Below, piece after piece: positions 1-7,771 of a stretch of 64,000 nt of DNA. The stretch comes from Pelomonas sp937871895 (lineage in GTDB: Bacteria > Pseudomonadota > Gammaproteobacteria > Burkholderiales > Burkholderiaceae_C). Where the stretch lies: assembly GCF_046348265.1 (NCBI RefSeq), contig NZ_JAXMEO010000015.1; one strand, given 5' to 3'. Within the stretch, counting starts at the first letter, position 1. Each line of letters opens with the position of its first letter. The translations under genes were made by a program, and so were the position numbers. The notes under the pieces are model-generated. The model was not told the DNA's origin, made no database searches, and worked only from the letters and a program-made list of their open reading frames with translations.

Positions 1-274
1 AGATGACGGCTACACCGGGCCAGCTTGGGACGCGAGGGCACATTGTCGGGTGGTGGTTGTGGCGAGCCGATATAGACCGTTGAAACGAAGTTTTTCGGGG
101 GTGATGCGCATCACGGAGCGGGCGTCGGCGTGCCGCTGGCGTACATAGTTCACAGCGACGCTGAACCAGGTGACAGAGTGCGCTCGAATGGGGGAGGCTG
201 CACACCGGACTGCGACGGGCCGTGATGGAGAATCTTGGGCTGTCGCTCGTTCAACTCCCTGTTAGGAACACACA

Positions 275-1282
275 GTGAAGGTATTGGTCACCGGCGCCGC
301 CGGCTTCATCGGCATGCACGTCAGCCAGATCCTGCTGGGTCGGGGCGACCAGGTTGTGGGGATCGACAACCTGAACGACTACTACGACCCGCAGCTGAAG
401 TACGACCGGCTGAAGCGCCTGGAGGGCAAGGCGGGGTTTGAGTTCATCAAGCTGGACGTGGCGGACCGGGCCGGGATGGCTGAGCTCTTTGCCAAACACC
501 GGCCCGACCGGGTGGTGCACCTGGCGGCGCAGGCCGGGGTGCGTTATTCCATCGAGAACCCGCACGCCTACATCGACAGCAACATCGTCGGCTTCACCAA
601 CATCCTGGAGGGCTGCCGCCACAACGGTGTGCAGCACCTGGCCTACGCGTCCAGCTCCAGCGTCTACGGTGGCAACACGCTGATGCCCTTCTCGGAGCAT
701 CACAGCGTGGACCACCCCATCAGCCTCTACGCGGCCACCAAGAAGGCCAACGAGCTGATGGCGCACACCTACTCGCACCTGTTCAACCTGCCCACCACGG
801 GCCTGCGCTTCTTCACCGTGTATGGCCCCTGGGGCCGGCCGGACATGGCGCTCTTCCTGTTCACCAAGGCCATCATCGAAGGGCGGCCCATCAACGTGTT
901 CAACCACGGCAAGATGATTCGCGACTTCACCTACATCGACGACATCGCCGAAGGCGTGGTGCGCGTGCTGGACCGCGTGGCCACGGGTGACCCCGCCTAC
1001 GACCCGGTGCAGGCCGACCCGGCGCGCTCCAGCGCCCCCTACCGCGTGTTCAACATCGGCAACCACGCGCCCATCCAGCTGATGAGCTTCATCGAGGCGA
1101 TCGAGCAATCGGTGGGCAAGGAAGCGATCAAGAACTTCATGCCCATGCAGGACGGCGACGTGCCGGCCACGCACGCGGACGTGGAGGAGCTGGCGCAGTG
1201 GACGGGCTTCCGCCCGGCGATGCCGGTGCCCGAGGGCATCAGCCGTTTCGTGAAGTGGTATCGCGAGTACTACAAGGTCTGA
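275..1282 (+). CDS. NAD-dependent epimerase, UDP-glucuronate 4-epimerase type
   Basis: This 335-residue short-chain dehydrogenase/reductase (extended class) probably interconverts UDP-glucuronate and UDP-galacturonate in the cytoplasm. The N-terminus has the NAD-binding glycine motif GAAGFIG (residues 7-13), followed by an acidic residue after the second strand (GIDNLNDYYDP), typical of the LspL/CapI/WbpP group. A serine-rich SSSSVYG and a YAATKK segment supply the Ser-Tyr-Lys catalytic set. The start is GTG at 275, preceded by AGGA about seven bases upstream. It lies 69 bases ahead of ugd, whose product makes UDP-glucuronate, so the two enzymes act in series. UDP-GlcNAc epimerase activity (WbpP-like) is the main alternative. 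Confidence 0.88.
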   Translation: MKVLVTGAAGFIGMHVSQILLGRGDQVVGIDNLNDYYDPQLKYDRLKRLEGKAGFEFIKLDVADRAGMAELFAKHRPDRVVHLAAQAGVRYSIENPHAYIDSNIVGFTNILEGCRHNGVQHLAYASSSSVYGGNTLMPFSEHHSVDHPISLYAATKKANELMAHTYSHLFNLPTTGLRFFTVYGPWGRPDMALFLFTKAIIEGRPINVFNHGKMIRDFTYIDDIAEGVVRVLDRVATGDPAYDPVQADPARSSAPYRVFNIGNHAPIQLMSFIEAIEQSVGKEAIKNFMPMQDGDVPATHADVEELAQWTGFRPAMPVPEGISRFVKWYREYYKV

Positions 1283-1351
1283 CCCACTGTCACGGTCGCA
1301 AGCTACAAGTTGTTCGGGGCCGCCGGCCTCATGAAAAAGCAAGGGAACTGA

Positions 1352-2671
1352 ATGAAAGTCACTGCCATCGGAACCGGCTACGTGGGCCTGGTCACCGGCG
1401 CCTGTCTCGCGGAGATGGGGAATCACGTCGTCTGCCTGGATGTGAACCCCGAGAAGATTCGCATCCTGAATGAGGGGGGCATCCCCATCCATGAGCCGGG
1501 CCTGGACGCGGTGGTCAAGCGCAATGTGGAGGCCGGCCGCCTGCAGTTCACGACGGACGTGGACGCCGCCGTGCAGCATGGCACGCTGCTCTTCATCGGC
1601 GTGGGCACGCCGCCGGACGAAGACGGTTCGGCCGACCTGCAGTACGTGGTGGCGGCGGCGCGCTCCATCGGCGCGCGGATGAAGGAGTTCAAGGTCATCG
1701 TCGACAAGAGCACGGTGCCCGTGGGCACGGCCGACAAGGTGCGTGCCGCCATCAAGGAAGAGCTGGACAAGCGCGGCGTGAACATTGGCTACGCCGTGGT
1801 CTCGAACCCCGAGTTCCTGAAGGAAGGCGCGGCGGTTGAAGACTTCATGAAGCCGGACCGCATCGTGGTGGGCTCGGACGACGAGCAGGCCACGCTCTTG
1901 ATGCGCGCGCTCTACGCGCCCTTCACGCGCAACCAGGACCGCATGCTGGTGATGGACGTGCGCAGCGCCGAGTTCACCAAGTACGCGGCCAACGCGATGC
2001 TGGCCACGCGCATCAGCTTCATGAACGAGCTGGCCCTGCTGGCCGAGCGACTGGGCGCCGACATCGAACTGGTGCGCCGCGGCATCGGCTCGGACCCGCG
2101 CATTGGCTATCAGTTCCTGTTCCCCGGCGCGGGCTACGGTGGCTCTTGCTTCCCCAAGGACGTGAAGGCGCTGGTCAAGTCGGCCGCCGACGCGGGCATG
2201 ACGCTCAAGGTGCTGACGGCTGTCGAAGAGGCCAACGAGCACCAGAAGCGTGTGCTGGTGCAGAAGGTGACCAGCCGCTTTGGCGAGAACCTCGCGGGCC
2301 GCAAGTTCGCGCTCTGGGGCCTGGCCTTCAAGCCCAACACCGACGACATGCGCGAAGCGCCCTCGCTGGTCATCATCGACGAGCTGATCAAGCGCGGTGC
2401 CACCGTGGTGGCCTATGACCCGGTGGCCATGACCGAAGCCAAGCGCATCGTGGGCGACAAGGCCGGCATCACCTTTGTGACGCGTGGTGAGGAGGTGCTG
2501 CCGGGCGCCGATGCGCTCTTGATCGTCACCGAGTGGAAGGAGTTCCGCACACCGGACTTCGACGGCATCAAGGCGGCGCTCAAGCAGCCGGTGGTGTTTG
2601 ACGGCCGCAACCTCTACGACCCCAAGCTGATGAAGACGCTGGGCTTCGAGTACAGCGGCATCGGTCGCTGA
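1352..2671 (+). CDS. ugd: UDP-glucose 6-dehydrogenase
   Basis: A 439-residue enzyme that oxidises UDP-glucose twice with NAD to UDP-glucuronate. The N-terminal Rossmann motif GTGYVGLVTG is at residues 7-16. The central domain carries SNPEFLKEG, and the catalytic cysteine lies in GGSCFPKD near residue 267. The C-terminal UDP-binding domain contains LAFKPNTDDMREAPS. Length and motif order are normal for the family. It follows the epimerase at 275 on the same strand and is closed by a clear intrinsic terminator, so the two form a short transcription unit. The product feeds uronic acids into the polysaccharide system encoded further along. Confidence 0.97.
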   Translation: MKVTAIGTGYVGLVTGACLAEMGNHVVCLDVNPEKIRILNEGGIPIHEPGLDAVVKRNVEAGRLQFTTDVDAAVQHGTLLFIGVGTPPDEDGSADLQYVVAAARSIGARMKEFKVIVDKSTVPVGTADKVRAAIKEELDKRGVNIGYAVVSNPEFLKEGAAVEDFMKPDRIVVGSDDEQATLLMRALYAPFTRNQDRMLVMDVRSAEFTKYAANAMLATRISFMNELALLAERLGADIELVRRGIGSDPRIGYQFLFPGAGYGGSCFPKDVKALVKSAADAGMTLKVLTAVEEANEHQKRVLVQKVTSRFGENLAGRKFALWGLAFKPNTDDMREAPSLVIIDELIKRGATVVAYDPVAMTEAKRIVGDKAGITFVTRGEEVLPGADALLIVTEWKEFRTPDFDGIKAALKQPVVFDGRNLYDPKLMKTLGFEYSGIGR

Positions 2672-2694
2672 CACGGCGCGCGACGCGACGCGAA

Positions 2695-2717
2695 GGGGCC
2701 TTGCGAGGCCCCTTTTT
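2695..2717 (+). terminator. Rho-independent terminator after ugd
   Basis: GGGGCC, a six-base loop TTGCGA, then GGCCCC directly followed by five T residues. It lies 24 bases after the ugd stop codon and before the next gene, so it should end the epimerase-ugd transcript. Confidence 0.85.
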
Positions 2718-2771
2718 CATGGCCGCGTCATGCGTGGCAGCGATGCTGCGCTGCATGGCGGAACGGTGTCG

Positions 2772-4019
2772 ATGACCGCAGCCCCGGGCAGGCTGCCACG
2801 GGGCTTTGGCTGGCTGATGGGGGCGCAGTTTGCGTCGGCCCTGGCGGACAACGCGCTCCTGATCGTGGCCATTGCGTTGCTGCAGGCGCAAGGGCTGCCG
2901 GCCTGGTGGGCGCCGCTGCTCAAGGTGGGCCTGATTGCGGCCTATGTGCCGCTCGCGCCCTGGGTGGGGCCGCTGGCCGATGCCTACGCCAAGGGCCGTG
3001 TGATGGCCGTGATGAACCTCGTGAAGCTGACCGGCCTGCTGGCCATGCTCGCGGGCCTGCACCCGGTGCTGGCAATGGTGCTGGTGGGCCTGGGGGCGGC
3101 GGGCTACGCGCCTGCCAAATACGGGCTGGTGACGGAGCTGGTGCCGGCGCCGCTGCTGGTGCGGGCCAATGCCTGGATCGAGATCACCGTGGTGGGCGCG
3201 GCGCTGCTGGGCGCGGGGCTGGGAGGCCTGCTGGTGAGCGCCGCCTGGCTCGGGCTCGTGGGCGGGCTGCAGGGCTCGCTGGCGGCGTTGCTGGCGGTGT
3301 ACTTGCTGTCGAGCGGGCTCAATGCCTTCATCCCGGACACCGGCTACCGGCGGGTGCCGGACTTTGGGCAGGCGCAGCGCTCTTGCCTGTGCTCTTGCCT
3401 GTGCTCTTGCCGGCAGTTCTGGGCCGCGAACCTGCGCCTGTGGCGCGACGCCGAGGGCGGCCTCTCGCTGGCCGCCACGACCATCTTCTGGGGCGTGGGC
3501 GCCACGCTGCAGTTTGCGGTGCTGCGCTGGGCGCAGGAGCGTCTGGCGCTGCCTCTGGACCAGGCGGCCTACCTGCAGGCGGCCGTGGCCGTGGGCGTGG
3601 TGCTGGGGGCCTGGGCGGCCGGGCGCTGGGTGGCGCTGCGCCACGCGCCGCGCATGCTGTGGGCGGGCGTGGCACTGGGGCTCTTGATGCCGCTGCTGGC
3701 CCAGGTGCAGGCGCTGCCAATGGCCGCCGGCCTGCTGCTGGCCGTCGGCATGGTGGGCGGGGCCATGGTGGTGCCGCTGAACGCGCTGTTGCAGCACCGG
3801 GGCCACCAGCTGCTGGCGGCAGGCAGCTCCATCGCGGTGCAGGGCTTCAACGAGAACCTGAGCGTGCTGGTGATGCTGGGCGTCTATGCGCTCTGTCTGC
3901 ACCAGGGGCTGGACATCGTCAGCCTGCTGTGCGGCCTCGGCCTGCTGGTGGCCACGTCGCTGGCTGCCTTGCTGCTGCGCACGCGGGCGCTGCAGCTCGG
4001 GGTGGTCAGGACTGGCTGA
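2772..4019 (+). CDS. lplT: Lysophospholipid transporter LplT (MFS)
   Basis: This 415-residue inner-membrane carrier of the major facilitator superfamily should flip lysophospholipids to the cytoplasmic face for re-acylation. Family marks are SALADNALL in the first helix, a GPLADAYAKGR loop, GYAPAKYG, and VVPLNALLQHRG near residue 340. The start at 2772 is preferred over upstream in-frame codons because GGAA lies eight bases before it. The central cytoplasmic loop (about residues 203-214) is built from a 12-base tandem repeat and reads CLCSCLCSC, which is unusual. In enterobacteria lplT precedes the acyltransferase gene aas, which is absent here. The 3' end overlaps the convergent glycosyltransferase gene by 14 bases. 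Confidence 0.9.
   Translation: MTAAPGRLPRGFGWLMGAQFASALADNALLIVAIALLQAQGLPAWWAPLLKVGLIAAYVPLAPWVGPLADAYAKGRVMAVMNLVKLTGLLAMLAGLHPVLAMVLVGLGAAGYAPAKYGLVTELVPAPLLVRANAWIEITVVGAALLGAGLGGLLVSAAWLGLVGGLQGSLAALLAVYLLSSGLNAFIPDTGYRRVPDFGQAQRSCLCSCLCSCRQFWAANLRLWRDAEGGLSLAATTIFWGVGATLQFAVLRWAQERLALPLDQAAYLQAAVAVGVVLGAWAAGRWVALRHAPRMLWAGVALGLLMPLLAQVQALPMAAGLLLAVGMVGGAMVVPLNALLQHRGHQLLAAGSSIAVQGFNENLSVLVMLGVYALCLHQGLDIVSLLCGLGLLVATSLAALLLRTRALQLGVVRTG
3379..3411 (+). repeat. 12-bp tandem repeat inside lplT
   Basis: The unit GCTCTTGCCTGT occurs twice in full (3379-3390, 3391-3402) and once in part. The period is a multiple of three, so it keeps frame and encodes repeated Cys-Leu-Cys-Ser in the central loop of LplT. 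Copy number could vary by slippage without a frameshift. Confidence 0.85.
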
Positions 4020-5256
4020 GCCGCATCTGACTCAGCGCGCTGCGGATCTCGCGGCGAGTGATGGAGTCCTCCAGCACCGTCTCGAACTGGCTGACGATCT
4101 CTGCCCAGCTCAGGCGCAGTGCGGTGCGCCGCGCGCCAGCGCCCAGGCGACGGCGGGTGGCCAGGTCTTGCCCCGCCTGCAGCGCGGCGGCCACGAAGGC
4201 GGCTTCGCTCTCGTCCTGCGCCAGCACGCCATTGAGGCCGGTGTCGATCAGCTCGCCCGCTGCCGCGCTGCGGAAGGCGGCCACCGCGCAGCCGCTGGCC
4301 AGGGCCTCGGTGGTGACGTTGCCAAAGGTCTCGGTCAGGCTGGGGAAGAGGAAGACATCAAGGCTGGCGTAGTGGGTGGCCAGGTCATCGCCGCTGCGCT
4401 GGCCGACGAAGTGCGCCTCGGGCACGCGGGCCAGCAGCTCGGCGCGCATGGGCCCGTCGCCCACCCACACCAGGCGGGAACGCGGGTGCTGGCGCAGCAG
4501 GGCGCGGAAGGCGGCCACCACGGCCGCCAGGTTTTTCTCGGGCGCCAGGCGGCCGACGTAGCCGCAGACGAGGTCGTCCGGCCCGGCGCCCCACTCGCCG
4601 CGCAGCATGTCGCTGCGGCGGGCGGGGTCAAAACGCTGGGTGTCCACGCCCCGGCCCACCACGTGCAGGCGCTCGAAGCCCTGGTCGGCCAGCAGGCGGC
4701 GGATGTGCTCGGTGGGCGCCATGGTGGCGTCGCAGCGGTTGTGGAACTTGCGCAGGTAGCCAAGGATGGCCTTGGAAAAAAGGCCCACCTTGTAGTGGCG
4801 GCCGTAGGCGTGGAAGTTGGTGCGGTAGTCCGACGTGACGGGCAACTCCAGGTGCTGCGCCGCCTGCAGGGCCGACCAGCCGAGCGGCCCCTCGGTGGCG
4901 ATGTGCACCACGTCGGGCCGGTGCTTGGCCCACAGCTGCACCAGCGCGCGCTTGGACGGCACGCCCATGCGCAGATTGGGGTAGAGCGGCACCGGCAGGC
5001 CGCGCGTTAGCACCTCGTCCACATGGGTATTGGCGCCCGAGGCATGGGCGGGCTGGCGCGGGCGGATCAACTGCACGTCGTGATTGCGGCGGTGCAGCTC
5101 GTCCACCACGCGCGCCATCGACATGGCGACGCCGTTGACCTCGGGCGGGTAGGTCTCGGTCACCACCGCCAGGCGGCGCGAGTGGCGCGGGGCGGGCAGC
5201 TCCTTGACGTCAAAGTCCCGGGGCGCGGCGGTGAGGGTGGTGGCGGCGGTGTTCAT
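4006..5256 (-). CDS. Glycosyltransferase family 4 (GT-B)
   Basis: A 416-residue cytoplasmic or membrane-associated retaining glycosyltransferase. The N-terminal domain begins with VVTETYPPEVNGVA, the acceptor-side signature of the MgtA/alpha-glycolipid group. The C-terminal nucleotide-sugar domain has GYVGRLAPEKN and the EX7E motif in FPSLTETFGNVTTEALASG. ATG at 5256 is chosen because the longer reading needs a TTG start. The overall fold suggests sugar transfer to a lipid such as diacylglycerol, which suits the lipid genes around it, but donor and acceptor cannot be read from sequence. It is convergent with lplT and overlaps it by 14 bases. Confidence 0.85.
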   Translation of the reverse strand: MNTAATTLTAAPRDFDVKELPAPRHSRRLAVVTETYPPEVNGVAMSMARVVDELHRRNHDVQLIRPRQPAHASGANTHVDEVLTRGLPVPLYPNLRMGVPSKRALVQLWAKHRPDVVHIATEGPLGWSALQAAQHLELPVTSDYRTNFHAYGRHYKVGLFSKAILGYLRKFHNRCDATMAPTEHIRRLLADQGFERLHVVGRGVDTQRFDPARRSDMLRGEWGAGPDDLVCGYVGRLAPEKNLAAVVAAFRALLRQHPRSRLVWVGDGPMRAELLARVPEAHFVGQRSGDDLATHYASLDVFLFPSLTETFGNVTTEALASGCAVAAFRSAAAGELIDTGLNGVLAQDESEAAFVAAALQAGQDLATRRRLGAGARRTALRLSWAEIVSQFETVLEDSITRREIRSALSQMRLSQS

Positions 5257-5382
5257 GGCGTGGATGGTCCGCACGCCTCGCAACAGAACGATGACAAGCG
5301 ACCGTCACGCAGATTTCATGCAGCGCGGCAACCATGCGCGGATGCGGCACGGGGCCGCACCCACCGGAGACCTGCCAAGTCC

Positions 5383-5994
5383 ATGAACACCTTCCTTGAG
5401 ACCCTCAAGACCCAGCGCTGGGACGACCACCGCTTCTATCACCAGAGCCGCATCAACCAGAGCCTGCACTTCGTCAGCGCGCTGAGCTTTCTGGTGTCCT
5501 ACGTGCTGGTCTTCATCAACCCCGCGTGGGCCGCGCTGCTGGCCTGGGGCGTCTCGATGACGACCCGCCAAGCCGGCCACTTCTTCTTCGAGCCGCGCGG
5601 CTTCGACCACGTCAACAACGTGACCGACGAGTACAAGGAAGAGATCAAGGTGGGCTACAACATCCAGCGCAAGATCGTGCTGATGGCCGTGTGGGTGGCC
5701 CTGCCCGTGCTGCTGTGGCTCACGCCCTCATTGTTCGGCACCATCCAGCCCGCGACCGACCTGCGCGGCTATGTCGAGGACGTCGGCATGGCGTGGTTCT
5801 GCCTGGGTGTGGTGGGCCTGCTGCTGCGCGTCGTGCAGCTGTGGCTGACTCGCAGCCTGATGGAAGGCGTGGCCTGGGCCACCAAGATCATCACCGACCC
5901 CTTCCATGACGCTGTGCTTTACCGCAAGGCGCCGATCTACTTGTTGAAGGGCGAGCTGCTGGATCCGATGCTGCATGTGCGTGAGCAGCATTGA
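5383..5994 (+). CDS. Mpo1-like (DUF962-type) integral membrane protein
   Basis: A 203-residue protein with about four hydrophobic segments. The N-terminus has HRFYHQSRINQSLHF, and the end of the second hairpin has GHFFFEP. This spacing (Tyr-His, Asn, His, then Gly-His-x-x-x-Glu) resembles the conserved histidines of the yeast Mpo1/YGL010w family, iron-dependent dioxygenases acting on 2-hydroxy fatty acids. The ATG at 5383 is chosen because the open frame further upstream overlaps the divergent glycosyltransferase gene and has no matching family sequence. No partner gene overlaps it. Assignment to the family is from motif memory; the enzymatic role is inference. Confidence 0.6.
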   Translation: MNTFLETLKTQRWDDHRFYHQSRINQSLHFVSALSFLVSYVLVFINPAWAALLAWGVSMTTRQAGHFFFEPRGFDHVNNVTDEYKEEIKVGYNIQRKIVLMAVWVALPVLLWLTPSLFGTIQPATDLRGYVEDVGMAWFCLGVVGLLLRVVQLWLTRSLMEGVAWATKIITDPFHDAVLYRKAPIYLLKGELLDPMLHVREQH

Positions 5995-6000
5995 GCAGAT

Positions 6001-6771
6001 TCATGCGCGGCGTTGGGCGAGGGATCGCTTGATCGCCGCAAGTTGGCGGGCGTGTGTGGGCGCCAGGGGCAGGAGGGTGTCGCCATCGACAGCCTCCAGC
6101 AACTCGACACCGCGCTCCGCCAGCAGGCGTTTGCCAACCTGGCTGCGTGCCAGCGTGTAGACGCGCTGCAGCTTGGTGCCCAGGCGGTCGGTGGAGGCAC
6201 TGTCTTGCGCCAGGCGCAACAGCGCCTCGCGTGCCACCAGGACAGCCCAGCGCGCCTGGGTCACGACATGAGGGCCTTTGTCCTCGAACAGGCCCACGGC
6301 GTTCTGCGCGCGCGACTCCAGCACGTCGAAGGGCTCCATCACGCGGATCACGCGGCCTGACTGCCACTCGACCTCGATGCTGTTCGAGATGACCCTTCGC
6401 GTGAACTCGGCCGACTTGCGCGGGCCGGCGATGGTGTAGAGCTGGTGCAGCACGTCGATGTTGCGCATGCCGCCGCCCGGGCTGGGCAGGCGCAGCTGGG
6501 CAACGATGGCCGTGCGGCTGGTAGGCGCGGGCAGTTCGAGGCGCGCCTGAAGCGACGCGGCGAGCTGCGTTGCGCGCTCGACCGAGCCCAGCGCATCGCC
6601 GTCGTTGGAGATGGCGACACCTTCGGCGTCGATGTCGAAGCGGCTCATCCAGAAGGCCAAGGCCTGGCCGCCAACGAGCACCATGTCTGCCCCCAGGTTG
6701 GCCAGCAAGCGTTCCACAGAGGCAGCGTCCAGCGGCGCCTCGCCCAGCGGCAACTTGGGTCGCGTGGCCAT
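6001..6771 (-). CDS. Nucleotidyltransferase-fold protein, putative toxin of a TA-like pair
   Basis: A 256-residue protein with a DNA polymerase beta-type nucleotidyltransferase core. LVGGQALAF (residues 32-40) gives the hG-G motif and SNDGDALG (55-62) the paired aspartates. A further Asp in NIDVLHQL near residue 106 could be the third ligand. The arrangement resembles MNT/AbiEii-like proteins, which transfer nucleotides to protein or RNA targets. It starts seven bases after the stop of a ParD-like gene, so the two are surely co-transcribed. Together they look like antitoxin then toxin, although an uncharacterised housekeeping role is possible. Confidence 0.7.
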   Translation of the reverse strand: MATRPKLPLGEAPLDAASVERLLANLGADMVLVGGQALAFWMSRFDIDAEGVAISNDGDALGSVERATQLAASLQARLELPAPTSRTAIVAQLRLPSPGGGMRNIDVLHQLYTIAGPRKSAEFTRRVISNSIEVEWQSGRVIRVMEPFDVLESRAQNAVGLFEDKGPHVVTQARWAVLVAREALLRLAQDSASTDRLGTKLQRVYTLARSQVGKRLLAERGVELLEAVDGDTLLPLAPTHARQLAAIKRSLAQRRA

Positions 6772-6778
6772 GGCCAGT

Positions 6779-7105
6779 TCAGTACGGCGTGTCGCTCAGC
6801 TTCACGCGTTTGGCCTTGTTGCCGGAGAACCAGCTCAGCTGCTCCTGGCTGACACGGCCCGCGCGGGCGTTCTTCATGTCAGCCTGTTGCTGCGCGCGCT
6901 TGTGGGCCCAGAGGGCGGCATCGCCGGCGCCTTCACGCTGCAGCAGCGCCGCCACCTGGGCCACGCTCAGGCCCGTGGCCTCCAGCGCCGCGCCCAGGCG
7001 CGCCCAGTGCTCCACCTGCTGCGCGGTGGAACGCGATAGCACCGCGCCCTCGTCACGGGCGGTGTTGAAGAGCTCGGCGCTGATGCGGATGGAGTTAGAG
7101 GTCAT
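6779..7105 (-). CDS. ParD-like antitoxin-family DNA-binding protein
   Basis: A 108-residue protein. The N-terminus SIRISAELFNTAR followed by LSRSTAQQVEHWARLG matches the ParD-like antitoxin family (ribbon-helix-helix DNA binding, RS-x-x-QxEHW signature). The remaining half is basic and glutamine-rich (ALWAHKRAQQQADMKNAR) and could contact a partner. It is the first gene of a two-gene unit with the nucleotidyltransferase at 6001-6771, only seven bases apart. By analogy with ParD proteins it probably represses its own promoter; a short palindrome CATGACATG lies 31 bases upstream. It is not next to a ParE toxin, which is the unusual point. Confidence 0.72.
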   Translation of the reverse strand: MTSNSIRISAELFNTARDEGAVLSRSTAQQVEHWARLGAALEATGLSVAQVAALLQREGAGDAALWAHKRAQQQADMKNARAGRVSQEQLSWFSGNKAKRVKLSDTPY

Positions 7106-7135
7106 GGGGCGGAAAGGCGTTGTGGCAGATTACCA

Positions 7136-7144
7136 CATGACATG
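7136..7144. promoter_or_regulatory. Short palindrome upstream of the ParD-like gene
   Basis: CATG-A-CATG in the 118-base gap between the ParD-like gene and the divergent small gene at 7224. Ribbon-helix-helix antitoxins usually bind short palindromes in this position, so it is a candidate operator. The sequence is short and could be chance. Confidence 0.25.
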
Positions 7145-7212
7145 CCAAAGTGCAGCCTGAACGGCTGCTGGCCGATACTCCAGGCCATCAAGGGTACCGC
7201 TTGCCCTGGTCT

Positions 7213-7217
7213 AGGAG
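7213..7217 (+). promoter_or_regulatory. Ribosome binding site of the 76-residue gene
   Basis: A full AGGAG lies six bases before ATG 7224. This is the main support for treating the short reading frame as a real gene. Confidence 0.6.
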
Positions 7218-7223
7218 TCCTTC

Positions 7224-7454
7224 ATGCGGCAAGTTGGACAGCGCCAGCCGGGCGCTCCAGCGCTGGCGCCCAGCGCTGAAGCGATGGAGCAGGGGTTCGC
7301 CTTGAGCGCCGGGGTGGCGCTGTTTACTGGCGGGCGTGGGTTCTTCCCGAAGGGCGTGTTTCGCTACAAGTCGCACGAAGAGGCCAACCGTCATGAGGCT
7401 GAGTGCCTGGCCGCCTGCATGGCGCGGTTGGCGAGGGAGCGCCAGCGCCTTTGA
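7224..7454 (+). CDS. Small hypothetical protein with a KGVFRYKSHEEANRH motif
   Basis: A 76-residue soluble protein I cannot name. The first 20 residues are low complexity; the second half has GGRGFFPKGVFRYKSHEEA and then a charged helix ending in ARLARERQRL. The segment with an aromatic-basic KG-F-RYKSHEEAN motif recalls small proteins I remember next to nucleotidyltransferase (AbiEii-type) genes, but that is memory, not a search. A good AGGAG site precedes the start. It diverges from the ParD-like/nucleotidyltransferase pair and ends exactly one base before the convergent small membrane protein gene. Confidence 0.55.
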   Translation: MRQVGQRQPGAPALAPSAEAMEQGFALSAGVALFTGGRGFFPKGVFRYKSHEEANRHEAECLAACMARLARERQRL

Positions 7455-7649
7455 CTACTCCGACTTCTGGCTTTTCTTCCACAGGCCGAAGGCCGTCACA
7501 GCGACGCCTCCTGCGACAAGCAGTAGGCCTAGCAAGAGAGCGCGAAGCTGGACGTCATCTGCTTGGCTGGCCGGCACTGATATCGAGACCCCGGCGACGA
7601 TCATCAACGGTCCGAGGACGAGCGGTGGTAGGTTTTCGACGGGCAACAT
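7455..7649 (-). CDS. Small two-helix membrane protein, unknown
   Basis: A 64-residue protein with two predicted membrane segments, about residues 8-26 (LPPLVLGPLMIVAGVSISV) and 36-56 (LRALLLGLLLVAGGVAVTAF). A basic-acidic tail KKSQKSE follows. This hairpin topology with a charged C-terminus is typical of small bacterial membrane proteins. No family name comes to mind. Its stop abuts the stop of the convergent gene at 7454. I see no strong ribosome binding site, so confidence is moderate. Confidence 0.45.
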   Translation of the reverse strand: MLPVENLPPLVLGPLMIVAGVSISVPASQADDVQLRALLLGLLLVAGGVAVTAFGLWKKSQKSE

Positions 7650-7771
7650 GAAATTGGTGGCGGTCCGAGTTCTGCGAGGGGCCGTGGCTCTCGCGATCTG
7701 AAGGATCGGAACGTCAGCCTAGCATTTGCGTTACACGACTGTATCGGGCGCTGCCCGCGATGGGCACCGGT

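Noticed and set aside
251..2674. A minus-strand frame of about 800 codons over the epimerase and ugd
   Set aside because: Antisense to two unmistakable enzymes; His- and Val-rich with no family pattern.
5023..5382. A longer N-terminus for the Mpo1-like gene
   Set aside because: The extra 120 residues are antisense to the glycosyltransferase start and have no family match; ATG 5383 begins the conserved domain.
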